Positions 1-8,620 of a DNA stretch of 41,634 nt are shown here, one piece after another. Numbering within the stretch: position 1 is the stretch's first letter; each line of letters begins with the position of its first letter. Under the pieces are notes generated by a model. The model saw nothing but the letters and a program-made list of their open reading frames with translations. It had not been told where the DNA came from and searched no databases. This stretch comes from Deltaproteobacteria bacterium (GTDB lineage: Bacteria > Myxococcota_C > UBA6777), in contig PCBK01000054.1 of NCBI GenBank assembly GCA_002731275.1, forward strand, positions 17,308 through 58,941, given 5' to 3'. The position numbers were made by a program, and so were the translations under genes.

Positions 1-780
1 GCCGTTGTCAACGCTCCCAATGTCCAATATACCGACACTGGGGCCACATCAACAGGCACAGCTTCACCGAGACTGTTAGGCGATTTGGGTGAATGGAAAA
101 CGTTGCCAAACTTGCTCTTCCCACGCGAAGGCTTGGGGCTTGGTGTGGGTAAAGATCCAACCACAGCGAACGTCTGGTACCTATACGCGCTTCTCGGTCG
201 CTCGACGGCCGGTGCACTCTCAAGAAGCTACGAATACCTGAGAATCCAGGAAAATGCCAACGGCACCCAAACTGTGGGAGCATGGATCACTGGAGGTGTG
301 AACCTCGTCAGCCAAGGTCGCTGGCAGCTCGCAGGATTCTCAGTGACCGAGCAAACCAGTACACGCGTCGCAAGCGGGGCAACCTGGATCTACGCAGGTC
401 CAGGATTGGGCTCACAAGCCTCTGTTGATGGTGCTCGTGTGCAATCCGGTGGCTTACTCACAGCGTGGAAGTCCGTCTCCAAAGCCAATCCAGGCTTCGC
501 AGGATACGGATATGCCGCCGCAGCTGATCAATTATTCATCTTTGGTGGACAAGCAGGAAATCCCAACACAGCAAGTCGCTCAACAGAGTTATGTGGTCCG
601 GGCTCTCCCTGTGGTGGTGGCGGTGGTTCGCTCCCAGACCTCAGAGGCTGGAACTCTGGGATCTCATTGCTCACGGCGCGATACTTGATGAGCACAACCA
701 TCGAAAGTGCACATATCTACATCCTTGGCGGGAACACCCTGACAGGCCCCACCAAATCTGTCGAAAGCACCGTCTGGTAA
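1..780 (+). CDS. Beta-propeller/kelch-like protein, 3' part
   Basis: The frame is open from the first base, so the gene starts outside the window. 259 codons are visible before the TAA. The visible part repeats a loose pattern of small and aromatic residues with Gly-Gly turns, for example LFIFGGQAG and IYILGGNTL, each followed by a Ser/Thr-rich segment. This is the pattern of kelch-like propeller blades. A Gly-rich loop (CGGGGGS) sits between the last two blades. No catalytic motif is seen. Kelch-like propellers are usually binding scaffolds, and in this genomic setting a secreted or surface role is likely. The missing N-terminus, which would carry any signal peptide, prevents a firmer call. 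The family assignment rests on pattern only. Confidence 0.6.
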   Translation, partial: AVVNAPNVQYTDTGATSTGTASPRLLGDLGEWKTLPNLLFPREGLGLGVGKDPTTANVWYLYALLGRSTAGALSRSYEYLRIQENANGTQTVGAWITGGVNLVSQGRWQLAGFSVTEQTSTRVASGATWIYAGPGLGSQASVDGARVQSGGLLTAWKSVSKANPGFAGYGYAAAADQLFIFGGQAGNPNTASRSTELCGPGSPCGGGGGSLPDLRGWNSGISLLTARYLMSTTIESAHIYILGGNTLTGPTKSVESTVW

Positions 781-974
781 CCTCCTCCAATCAACAAAAC
801 TCCCCCTCGCCAAAGCGCTCACAGAACACTCCCCCTCATTTGCTGACTCTACGTTCGACCCTACCGTCCAATGACACTCTCCAAGAGTCCCTCCACGCCT
901 AGAACACACCTCCCCTACTTTTTCACACGTTTTGAATATTCCCAATATAAATCAATGCACTCCAGATCATTCTC

Positions 975-1202
975 CAGAGAACAGCAAAACCACGCCAGAG
1001 AACAGCAAAACCACGCCAGAGCTCAGCAAAACCATGATAGAGCTCAGCGAAACCATGACAGAGCTCAGCAAAACCATGATAGAGCTCAGCGAAACCATGA
1101 CAGAGCTCAGCAAAACCATGATAGAGCTCAGCGAAACCATGACAGAGCCCAGCAAAGCCATGACAGAGACCAGCAAAACCACGCCAGAGTTCAGCAGAAT
1201 GG
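975..1202. repeat. 21-bp tandem minisatellite in a convergent intergenic region
   Basis: Ten full 21-bp units start at 975 and are followed by a partial one. Unit variants alternate (CAGAGCTCAGCAAAACCATG then TAGAGCTCAGCGAAACCATG), so the middle has a 42-bp higher-order period. The array has no stop codon in several frames on both strands. The plus-strand frame from about 932 would encode a heptad peptide (ELSKTMI/ELSETMT) with Leu and Met in coiled-coil spacing, but it starts with TTG and has no ribosome binding site. The rest of the 781-1367 gap between the two convergent genes shows nothing else. Confidence 0.85.
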
Positions 1203-1367
1203 TGTGAGCGCGCAGCAGTGTACTTTACAAGGTAGAAGACGCACACCTGGCTTCTGTGACACCGAGAGATGCAACAGAAGAAGGATCGACGCGACTGTCA
1301 AAGGGAAGAGAAGGCTTGATTGGATTTGTGGACAGGAGAGGTCAAAAAGGGAAGGAGGAAGAAAGTC

Positions 1368-4300
1368 TTAGGATTGTCGGTAAGAACGACGGATCGTCAA
1401 CACACCAAAGAAGATCAAGAAGAAGACCCACTCAGCGGGCATATTTGAAGCATCAGATGAACACACACAGCCGCCTCGAACATTCCCACCATCAGGCGTC
1501 CCACCTGCATCAGCCGAGTCACCAATGATCTTTTCGTCTGTGTTTGGATTGATGACCTGTCCTTTCCCTTGACACTGCCCTTCTGAGCAGACTTGGTTAT
1601 CGGGACAAGTGACGCCAAGACAGGGATCATCGACACATTGTGCCTTTTTGGGATCACAAACACGTCCAACACCACACACAATGCTCACACAAGGATCGAT
1701 TTGACAGGTTCCTTCGTTACAGAAGAATCCACCTTCGCAATTTGCTTTTGCACATGGATCTTCTGTACAGGCACCATCCTTACAAACGTTTCCATCGAGA
1801 CACTCGACACCAGCGCAGGATTTTACGCAATCGCCTTTGCGACAGAATTCACCATCACCACAAGTGACACCCTTACATGGATCATCACTGCACACACCCT
1901 GGCTACAGACTTTTCCTTCGGAGCATCCGGTGGTGTAACAGTTGTCTTTGACACAAGTCCCTTCAATGCAAGCAAATTCGGATGGGCATGTCACCTTTTG
2001 GCAAGCATCGAGACACTGGCCAGCCTGGCAAATTCCACCTTTGGGACAGGTGATGGACAAACATGGATCATCTGCACATTTCCCTGTAGTGGCATCACAC
2101 AAACGTCCGACTTCACAAGTGACAGATGCACATTTGTCTTCGGCACAAGCTCCGTCAGGCTGACAAACTTTGCCATCGTCACATGTCACACCACTGCAAG
2201 GATCAGCTTCACAAACACCGTCGACACAGCGTTGTCCAGCGACACACTTCACGCCAACACAGGAAGCCACACACGAGCCACCACGACAGAATGCACCTTC
2301 TTTACACACCACACCTTTACAGGGATCGTCTGTACAAGCGGACTTCACACATATTTTACCGTCATCACATCCGAGGTGGTAACAATCATCTTTGATACAC
2401 TTACCCCCTTTACACACTTCACCAGCCGCACAGTTGGTGTCTTTGCAAAGATCAACACATTCGCCCTGGGAACAGCTCAAACTCTTCTGACAGGTCATCA
2501 CTGTACAAGGATCGTCTTTACACTCACCGTCGATACAAACACGACCGGATGGGCAAGTCACGCCTTTACATGGGTCAGAGATACACTTCCCTTCGTAACA
2601 AACTTCGCCAGCTTTACAGGTCACACCAGCGCATGCATCGGGTTTACACAGGCCCTCCACGCAAGAAGTCTTCCCTGTACAGGTCACCTTGTCACAAGAC
2701 TTGATGCACTTTCCATCACGACAAAACTCCCCATCATCACACTGCAAACGAGCACATGGGTTATCGACACATGCCCCCTGTCGACAGACTTTGCCGCTTG
2801 GACAACCGAGAGTATAACAATCAGCAGGCGCACACTGCCCTTGCCAACAAACAAACCCAGAAGGACATTGCAAGCTGTCACAAATATCCTTACACACACC
2901 AGCCTGACAGAATTGGCCGCTCGTACAAGTCACATCTTTACAAGCTGTTTTTCCATAACAACGGCCATCACGACAGACTTCGCCTTTGGTACACTCACCA
3001 TTGCGACAGAGATCGGGACAGATACCATCCTCACAAGTGACGCCGTTCGGACACTTCGCGCCGTTATCGACATTTCCGTCACAGTCGTTGTCCAAACCAT
3101 CACAAATCTCAGTAGAAGGTTGGAGTCCCTGGCAACCTGTCCACTTCCCACGAAGACATCGATCGAGTCCAGGTCCACATTTCCCTTTACAAGAGCGGAT
3201 CAGGTTCTCATCTGTCAAGCCATCGCAGTCGTTGTCTTTCCCATCACAGACCTCGACCTCAGGCACACCGCCACCGGCACACGCTCCCCACTTACCGTCC
3301 GCACATGTCTGCTCACCTTTTCCACAAGCCGTCGCACACGCACGTTTTTCGCCATTTTTACAGGGAGCACTACAGTCTTCGTCAACCTTTCCATCGCAGT
3401 TATCGTCTTTTTGGTTGTCACAGATCTCTTTGCTACCAGGCTTGACCTCACCCTTACAGGTCGTCTCCCACTTACCACTCACACAAGCTTGCGTACCGGG
3501 CGTACAAATCCCCACACCTTTCGTCTTCGCATCGCCTGTATAACAAGAACGAATCGCACCATTTTTACAGTCGCAACCGTTCTCATCAACTTGTCCGTTA
3601 CAGTCGTTATCACGACCATCACACACTTCTGTAGAAGGTTGGGGGGCTGTACAGCTCGCCCATTTTCCGGCGGTACAGATCTCTTCACCTGCACCACATG
3701 CCGTTTTACACGCACGCTTTAGACCCTCATCGATTGCGCCATCACAATCGTTGTCAGCACCATCACAAGCTTCTGCGACAGGAACAACCGCGCCAGCACA
3801 AGCGCCCCACTTTCCAGCAGCACATGTTTGCTTACCAGCTTTACACGCGCCAACTCCAAGTGTTCCTTTTGGTCCACTGTAACAATCTTGGGTATCACCA
3901 TCTTTGCAGCTTCCTGTACAACCCTCATCTGTCTGGCCGTCACAATCGTCATCAGCTTGGTTGCCGCATACTTCTGTTGAGGGTTGTCGCGCAGAACACG
4001 CTCCCCATTTCCCGGCCGTACAGACTTCGGAGCCAGAGCCACAAGCTGTCTTACAAGCCCGAATCATCGACTCGTCAGTGCGTCCATCACAGTCATTGTC
4101 CTTTCCATCACAAAGCTCAGCGGTCGGCACAACCTGACCGGTACACACATCCCATTGGCCATTTTTACAGGCTTGTGTACCATTTTTACAGAGCCCTCTT
4201 CCTGCTGTCCCAGCTGGTCCGGCATAACATGGCTTGGTCTGACCAGCCTGACAAGAAGGCTGGGTACATCCATCATCGATCTTTCCGTTGCAATCATCAT

Positions 4301-5495
4301 CGAGACCGTTTCCACAGGTCTCTTTGCTCGCCGGTGTACCAGCGACAACAGAACACACAGTCCCACTTTTTGCAGCATTACAGACCTTTGTACCGGCTCG
4401 TTGGCAGATACCTACGCCAACCTGACAAGCCTGTCCCAAGTCTGTGTAAGTCTCGTCGATTTTTCCATCGCAGTTGTTATCAGCGTTGTCACATTGCTCG
4501 GTGGCAGGAAGAACTTCACCAGTACATGCCCCCCACTGTCCGGCAGAACATGTCTGTGTGCCGGGTTTACAAAGACCGACAGACCGCGTCCCTGTAGGAC
4601 CGGAGTAACACGAACGGGTCAAGTTATCATCGATTTGACCATCACAGTCATCATCTTTGTTATTGCAAACTTCGGGGGTTGAGGGGTTGGTCACGTTGCA
4701 AGCGCCCCACTTTGCACCAGAACAGGTCTGCGTCCCTGTACCACATGATGTGGTACACGCTTGAGGTGTTACGTTATCATCAACCTGTCCATTACAGTCG
4801 TTGTCGAGACCATCGCAGACTTCTTTTGTAGCAAGATCGACAACTGTCGTGAGGGCTTGCTCCAGTCCAGATTGTGTCGAAGCGATATAGGCCTTGGTCG
4901 TCCCTCCGGCGATCGCGTAGGGGTCCAACTTGGGAAGGCTCCCCTGTCCACCAAAACCAACAGCGAAGGTTTTCACGTTATAAACAAGTCCACCAATCGA
5001 AAGTCCCGGCGTGTTTAAACGAGTAATGATGGGCGCTGGGTCCTGTCCGTTGTGTTCCTTGTCGGACATCAAGACGATGTATCGAGGGCGTCCTTTGACA
5101 GGATCAGTGGCGATAAATGTCTTGAGATAGGCCTCAGCGGAGACAAACGCGGCATGGTAATCAGCCGGACCGCTCGGTTTGTTACCGTTTAGATAGTTAC
5201 AGATGTTGGTTGCGTTGTTGTCCGCGATTCCAAATTGCAAGGTGGCGGTCTTTGAAAAGGTCATCAACCCAAAACGCAGTTTACCTTGGAAAGAATTGAC
5301 GACGTTACATACGGAGGTATCCCACACTTTGTCGTTGTTGACACTTCCTGATTGATCGAGAAGCAACAACACATCAGGCTTTTGATCGCTTGTACACTGT
5401 GCGTCTGCGAGCTGTGGGTAACCAGCAAATAAAAAGACTGCCCACAACATACTGCACAGAAAAAGACCCGGCGAGTTGAAAGAGACACGTATCAT
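1368..5495 (-). CDS. Secreted VWA-domain protein with MopE-type metal-binding repeats, Cys-rich repeats and MYXO-CTERM-like tail
   Basis: This 1375-residue protein has a strong ribosome binding site (GGAGG, 4 bases before ATG). Residues 1-32 are a signal peptide ending ADA. A von Willebrand factor A domain follows (about 38-230), with the MIDAS motif DQSGS. Then come about eleven MopE/Stig-type motifs of the form CDGxDNDCDGxxDE, spaced by Cys-rich segments; this family is known to bind metal. The second half has about 23 units of roughly 20 residues (CxxxxCxxGxxCxxGxC). The tail has GCVCS, a hydrophobic helix and IRRSYRQS, as in MYXO-CTERM proteins whose Cys motif is cut by myxosortase. A role as a large disulphide-rich surface adhesin or matrix protein is inferred. 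No substrate is evident. Confidence 0.93.
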   Translation of the reverse strand: MIRVSFNSPGLFLCSMLWAVFLFAGYPQLADAQCTSDQKPDVLLLLDQSGSVNNDKVWDTSVCNVVNSFQGKLRFGLMTFSKTATLQFGIADNNATNICNYLNGNKPSGPADYHAAFVSAEAYLKTFIATDPVKGRPRYIVLMSDKEHNGQDPAPIITRLNTPGLSIGGLVYNVKTFAVGFGGQGSLPKLDPYAIAGGTTKAYIASTQSGLEQALTTVVDLATKEVCDGLDNDCNGQVDDNVTPQACTTSCGTGTQTCSGAKWGACNVTNPSTPEVCNNKDDDCDGQIDDNLTRSCYSGPTGTRSVGLCKPGTQTCSAGQWGACTGEVLPATEQCDNADNNCDGKIDETYTDLGQACQVGVGICQRAGTKVCNAAKSGTVCSVVAGTPASKETCGNGLDDDCNGKIDDGCTQPSCQAGQTKPCYAGPAGTAGRGLCKNGTQACKNGQWDVCTGQVVPTAELCDGKDNDCDGRTDESMIRACKTACGSGSEVCTAGKWGACSARQPSTEVCGNQADDDCDGQTDEGCTGSCKDGDTQDCYSGPKGTLGVGACKAGKQTCAAGKWGACAGAVVPVAEACDGADNDCDGAIDEGLKRACKTACGAGEEICTAGKWASCTAPQPSTEVCDGRDNDCNGQVDENGCDCKNGAIRSCYTGDAKTKGVGICTPGTQACVSGKWETTCKGEVKPGSKEICDNQKDDNCDGKVDEDCSAPCKNGEKRACATACGKGEQTCADGKWGACAGGGVPEVEVCDGKDNDCDGLTDENLIRSCKGKCGPGLDRCLRGKWTGCQGLQPSTEICDGLDNDCDGNVDNGAKCPNGVTCEDGICPDLCRNGECTKGEVCRDGRCYGKTACKDVTCTSGQFCQAGVCKDICDSLQCPSGFVCWQGQCAPADCYTLGCPSGKVCRQGACVDNPCARLQCDDGEFCRDGKCIKSCDKVTCTGKTSCVEGLCKPDACAGVTCKAGEVCYEGKCISDPCKGVTCPSGRVCIDGECKDDPCTVMTCQKSLSCSQGECVDLCKDTNCAAGEVCKGGKCIKDDCYHLGCDDGKICVKSACTDDPCKGVVCKEGAFCRGGSCVASCVGVKCVAGQRCVDGVCEADPCSGVTCDDGKVCQPDGACAEDKCASVTCEVGRLCDATTGKCADDPCLSITCPKGGICQAGQCLDACQKVTCPSEFACIEGTCVKDNCYTTGCSEGKVCSQGVCSDDPCKGVTCGDGEFCRKGDCVKSCAGVECLDGNVCKDGACTEDPCAKANCEGGFFCNEGTCQIDPCVSIVCGVGRVCDPKKAQCVDDPCLGVTCPDNQVCSEGQCQGKGQVINPNTDEKIIGDSADAGGTPDGGNVRGGCVCSSDASNMPAEWVFFLIFFGVLTIRRSYRQS

Positions 5496-5736
5496 GAGAC
5501 CTCCATATGGCGTCTTGCCCTAATGTTTCCTATCTGTTCCATCTATCCGCTCCTGCAGAACAGGTCATACCTAAATAGAGGTGGCTGCTGGTTGGGGTGT
5601 CCAAAAATGGCTTCTATCCGAAAATCATAAGTGCAGCTCGCACAGAAGACTCAGCCACGTAATCTTTTGTCGTGGGCAGTGGTTCATTTTTCATTTTTTT
5701 TTGAAAAAACACGGAGGGAGAACACAAAGTGTTGAT

Positions 5737-6519
5737 TTACGGTAAGATTTGAATAGGCACAGTGATAGGAAGTAGATCGACACCACCCAACAAGATGACC
5801 CCCTCTCCACTAGCGTGACAGGCCACATCCAATTGAAGCGTTGGTTGTCCGGATGTATTAAGGACCCCAACATTCTCGACAGAGAACAAAGAGGGCTCGC
5901 TAGAGTAGCCATACACCGTTGTATTTGAGGGTTTTCCTTTCAGTGAAAGCTGTAAAGATGTGGTCTGTCCTGGTGTACACAGATGAACAGAGAGATCGTC
6001 GATTTTGATGTTGCGACCAGTTCTTTCACTGGCAACAGGGGGGATGATCGTCAGACATTCGCCACCAGCGAAGACATGGACTTGATCCCCTACCTCCAAA
6101 GAGAGTTTGTTTCGGTGCAACATCAGCGCGAAGGTCCCGTTTTTTGAGATCGCTCCCTGCATTGGGCTTCCAGTCCACCCATCAGGGACACGCACGCTGT
6201 ATGTTTTCCCTCCCCACCCAGGCACATTTCCTCGTAACAAAGAAGGCTCATTGGGCAACAACTCCTTCACAAAAGAGAGCTGCGCCGCGTTTGCAGAGCG
6301 ACATGCTGAGGTGTCCAAAAGACCTTCTTCGCGAATCACACCTTCTTCGCGGATCACACCACCGTCACCGACGTTCTTTTCAACCTTTCCCTGCTCGGCG
6401 ATGCGTCGCTCTTCCCATTGCTTGTCAAACTCAAATGTACGTGTTCCACAGTTCACCAGAAGCACACCCAAAGACAAGCAGATCAACGCTCTCAAATAAG
6501 GCATACTCCCCCCAATCAT
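5737..6519 (-). CDS. Putative lipoprotein linked to an ECF sigma factor
   Basis: This is a protein of about 260 residues. The N-terminus has a short charged start, a hydrophobic stretch and a lipobox ending VNC, so it is probably an outer-membrane or periplasmic lipoprotein. The start chosen is the ATG that overlaps the TGA stop of the upstream sigma-factor gene (TGATG), which implies translational coupling. A GTG three bases upstream and an ATG at 6504 are alternatives. After the lipobox there is a low-complexity segment with a direct repeat (VIREEG twice). The rest is beta-rich with a few Cys and no family I recognise. Coupling to the sigma factor suggests it belongs to the same signalling unit, perhaps as a sensor or target. 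That is inference. Confidence 0.8.
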   Translation of the reverse strand: MIGGSMPYLRALICLSLGVLLVNCGTRTFEFDKQWEERRIAEQGKVEKNVGDGGVIREEGVIREEGLLDTSACRSANAAQLSFVKELLPNEPSLLRGNVPGWGGKTYSVRVPDGWTGSPMQGAISKNGTFALMLHRNKLSLEVGDQVHVFAGGECLTIIPPVASERTGRNIKIDDLSVHLCTPGQTTSLQLSLKGKPSNTTVYGYSSEPSLFSVENVGVLNTSGQPTLQLDVACHASGEGVILLGGVDLLPITVPIQILP

Positions 6520-7109
6520 CACGACTTTGACATAAGGTCTTCAAAAGAACTACCACGACGTGCAAGCTCCCTGGAGATCATTGCTTTAAGGTCATTCCTT
6601 GCGTGGTACAATCGCGACGCCACAGTCCCAGGAGGCACACCGAGTTGACTTGCGGCCTCTTCGAGAGAGTGGCCTTCGAGGTCGACCAGCAATATAGCCA
6701 TACGCTTTCGCGAACTTAGCTTTTTTAAAGACTGCGCGACGAGCGCTTTGGTCTCCTCCTGCGAGAAGAGCTCATCAGGGAGTGGGGGTGCGCTTTGTCG
6801 CTCGTAGACCTCTTCGGGTGTGGTGCGCTCCCAAAAATCCCGGATGCGCGTTTGTTTACGGAATGTGTTCATGGCGACATTTGTCGCGATGCGGTTCACC
6901 CACGCAGCAAACTCCCCTTCTCCACGGTAACTTGGCAGACAACGAAACATCTCTGAGAACACTTGTTGAAGGCAATCTTCTGCAACATGTGCGTCTCCCG
7001 TCAATCGCATCAAACGTCGCAGAAGTTTGGGGGAAAACTCTTGGTAGAATTCATCGAATGCTCTTGGGTCTCGCTCCTTGAGCCTGTCGACCAAGATATC
7101 ATCTCTCAC
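6519..7109 (-). CDS. RNA polymerase sigma factor, ECF (sigma-70) family
   Basis: The gene encodes about 196 residues, a normal length for an ECF sigma factor. Region 2 lies near residues 15-85 (DEFYQEFSPKLLRRLMRLTG, then the AEDCLQQVF helix and WVNRIATNVAMN). Region 4 lies near 135-185 and has a helix-turn-helix with the signature HSLEEAASQLGVPPGTVASR. The GTG start at 7109 is chosen because GGAGGGGG lies 4 bases upstream; a longer frame reaches 7133 without a better site. It sits 84 bases after the FecR-like gene and overlaps the lipoprotein gene that follows. ECF factors direct RNA polymerase to envelope or stress promoters and are usually held by an anti-sigma factor, for which the FecR-like neighbour is the obvious candidate. 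Confidence 0.95.
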   Translation of the reverse strand: MRDDILVDRLKERDPRAFDEFYQEFSPKLLRRLMRLTGDAHVAEDCLQQVFSEMFRCLPSYRGEGEFAAWVNRIATNVAMNTFRKQTRIRDFWERTTPEEVYERQSAPPLPDELFSQEETKALVAQSLKKLSSRKRMAILLVDLEGHSLEEAASQLGVPPGTVASRLYHARNDLKAMISRELARRGSSFEDLMSKS

Positions 7110-7193
7110 ACATCCCCCTCCAACACCAAACACCAGATATGTTGATTCGCAAACACAACATTCAACACAGGCTCCATCACGCGCCCAAATACA

Positions 7194-8486
7194 CTATGGG
7201 GACGAGCAACCGTACTTTCGCAGCCAGCGAATACCACGCTTATCCGTCGAAAGAAGTTCTTTTTTGGCCTTTTGGCACGAACCACCTTTTTCCAGGACAG
7301 CCCTCGCAAGTAAGCGACCAGCACGTTTCATGAATGGTATAACCTTACAGCTTTTTCGACACCTTTGCAACAAAGAAAGCGCGCGCTGGCTACGTGGTCT
7401 AGACTCCGAAAATCGCAAAACAGACAGGCGATACAAAGCAAAACCAAAGAACTTTCCACTTGGATAACGCTCGACGTACTGTTGGAAGTAAGATGCACAA
7501 GAAGCCTTGTGTTTATTTTGGAACGTTCGGTAACAAAGACGTGCAGCGTTAAGCAGCGCAAGCTCGCTGCGACCACCAAGTTTCATATCCGCAAGCGCTC
7601 GCAACGCGACGAGTTTCCAGCGAGTGTGTCCCTCAACCTTCGCGACGAAGAAATCCAACCATTGGGCACGTTTCTTCAACGGATATCGCTGGCTCTGTGA
7701 AAGATCCATCACGAAACGATAAAAAACAGACGGCTCACGCAATTGTAACCACCGCAATCTCTTCTCAGGAGACTGCTCCTCCTCTGGTGGCAAGGAGTAA
7801 CGTTCGTAACGATGATCGGACAAAGAGAACCGCGCGCCTTGTCTTTTGGAGAGGAACATCTCCTTCCCTTTGACAAACACGGAGACCTTTCCACGTTGGA
7901 CCTCCACCCTCATCCAATCCACTTCTTTCTCGACGGTGAATTTTGTGCCTCTTACGACAACGCGGAGATCCTTGTGACGGACCTCAAATCGCTTCATAGA
8001 GTTGGGCTTGACCGCGAGCTTGACAAATCCTCTCTTCAACTCAAATGTCTGCTCTTTGCGCTTTGAGGGAGATGGAAACATTGTAAAGTGGGTATTGCCA
8101 GAGGCTCGTAGAGACCAAAGACCTTTTCGGGCGATCGTCCCGGTTTTCCCTGCTTCAAGAGAGAAGTCTTTCTTTTTGGTGACCCCCTGCTTCATAGAGG
8201 GCTGAAGCGATGCCCATCCACCTGTGGCTTGCAGTGATGGCCCCGAAGGACTCCACAAGCGATAACCGATCCCTCCAATGAACACACACAAAGCGACCGC
8301 AGCGACAGCAAAACGCATCGAGAACGTCGCTCTGTGAGAGTTCGAAAAATGCTCTCTTTTCAAGCGCTCATGAGTACGCTGGAGGATCGCCGACTCTTCT
8401 TCTTCCGATATCACAGGATGAATAGATTGAAACTTCCTGTGATAGTCAACTTCCTGAGTGGGGGTGGAAGCATCATGTTCGCCCAT
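7194..8486 (-). CDS. FecR-domain membrane protein, probable sigma regulator
   Basis: The gene encodes 430 residues. The ATG at 8486 is chosen because GGAGAG lies 7 bases upstream; the frame extends further without support. Residues 1-57 are polar and would be cytoplasmic, 58-76 form one membrane helix, and a FecR-type domain follows at about 95-235 (segments such as FELKRGFVKLAV, RFEVRHKDLRVVVRGTKFTV and VEVQRGKVSVFVKG). The C-terminal third is helical, rich in Arg and Leu with several Cys, and resembles a tetratricopeptide-type fold. FecR-family proteins sense periplasmic signals and control ECF sigma factors. Here the FecR gene lies upstream of the sigma gene, the reverse of the usual order. 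The anti-sigma role is inferred from domain and neighbours. Confidence 0.88.
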   Translation of the reverse strand: MGEHDASTPTQEVDYHRKFQSIHPVISEEEESAILQRTHERLKREHFSNSHRATFSMRFAVAAVALCVFIGGIGYRLWSPSGPSLQATGGWASLQPSMKQGVTKKKDFSLEAGKTGTIARKGLWSLRASGNTHFTMFPSPSKRKEQTFELKRGFVKLAVKPNSMKRFEVRHKDLRVVVRGTKFTVEKEVDWMRVEVQRGKVSVFVKGKEMFLSKRQGARFSLSDHRYERYSLPPEEEQSPEKRLRWLQLREPSVFYRFVMDLSQSQRYPLKKRAQWLDFFVAKVEGHTRWKLVALRALADMKLGGRSELALLNAARLCYRTFQNKHKASCASYFQQYVERYPSGKFFGFALYRLSVLRFSESRPRSQRALSLLQRCRKSCKVIPFMKRAGRLLARAVLEKGGSCQKAKKELLSTDKRGIRWLRKYGCSSP

Positions 8487-8620
8487 AAACTCACTCTCCG
8501 GCTTCGTAGGGTAGGCAACACAACACAACGTCGCGAATACCTGTAGATCACTGTGCCAAAACACAACAAGCATGTGATATGTGTCTGTCACCCAAAGAAA
8601 ACAATTTCTTCAACTTTTTT

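Noticed and set aside
1593-3722. A 709-codon open frame on the plus strand opposite the VWA/MopE gene, plus further ones to 4682
   Set aside because: It is the antisense of highly repetitive Cys-rich codons. Its product is a Thr-rich low-complexity sequence, and no ribosome site is present. The minus-strand gene has a signal peptide and clear domains.
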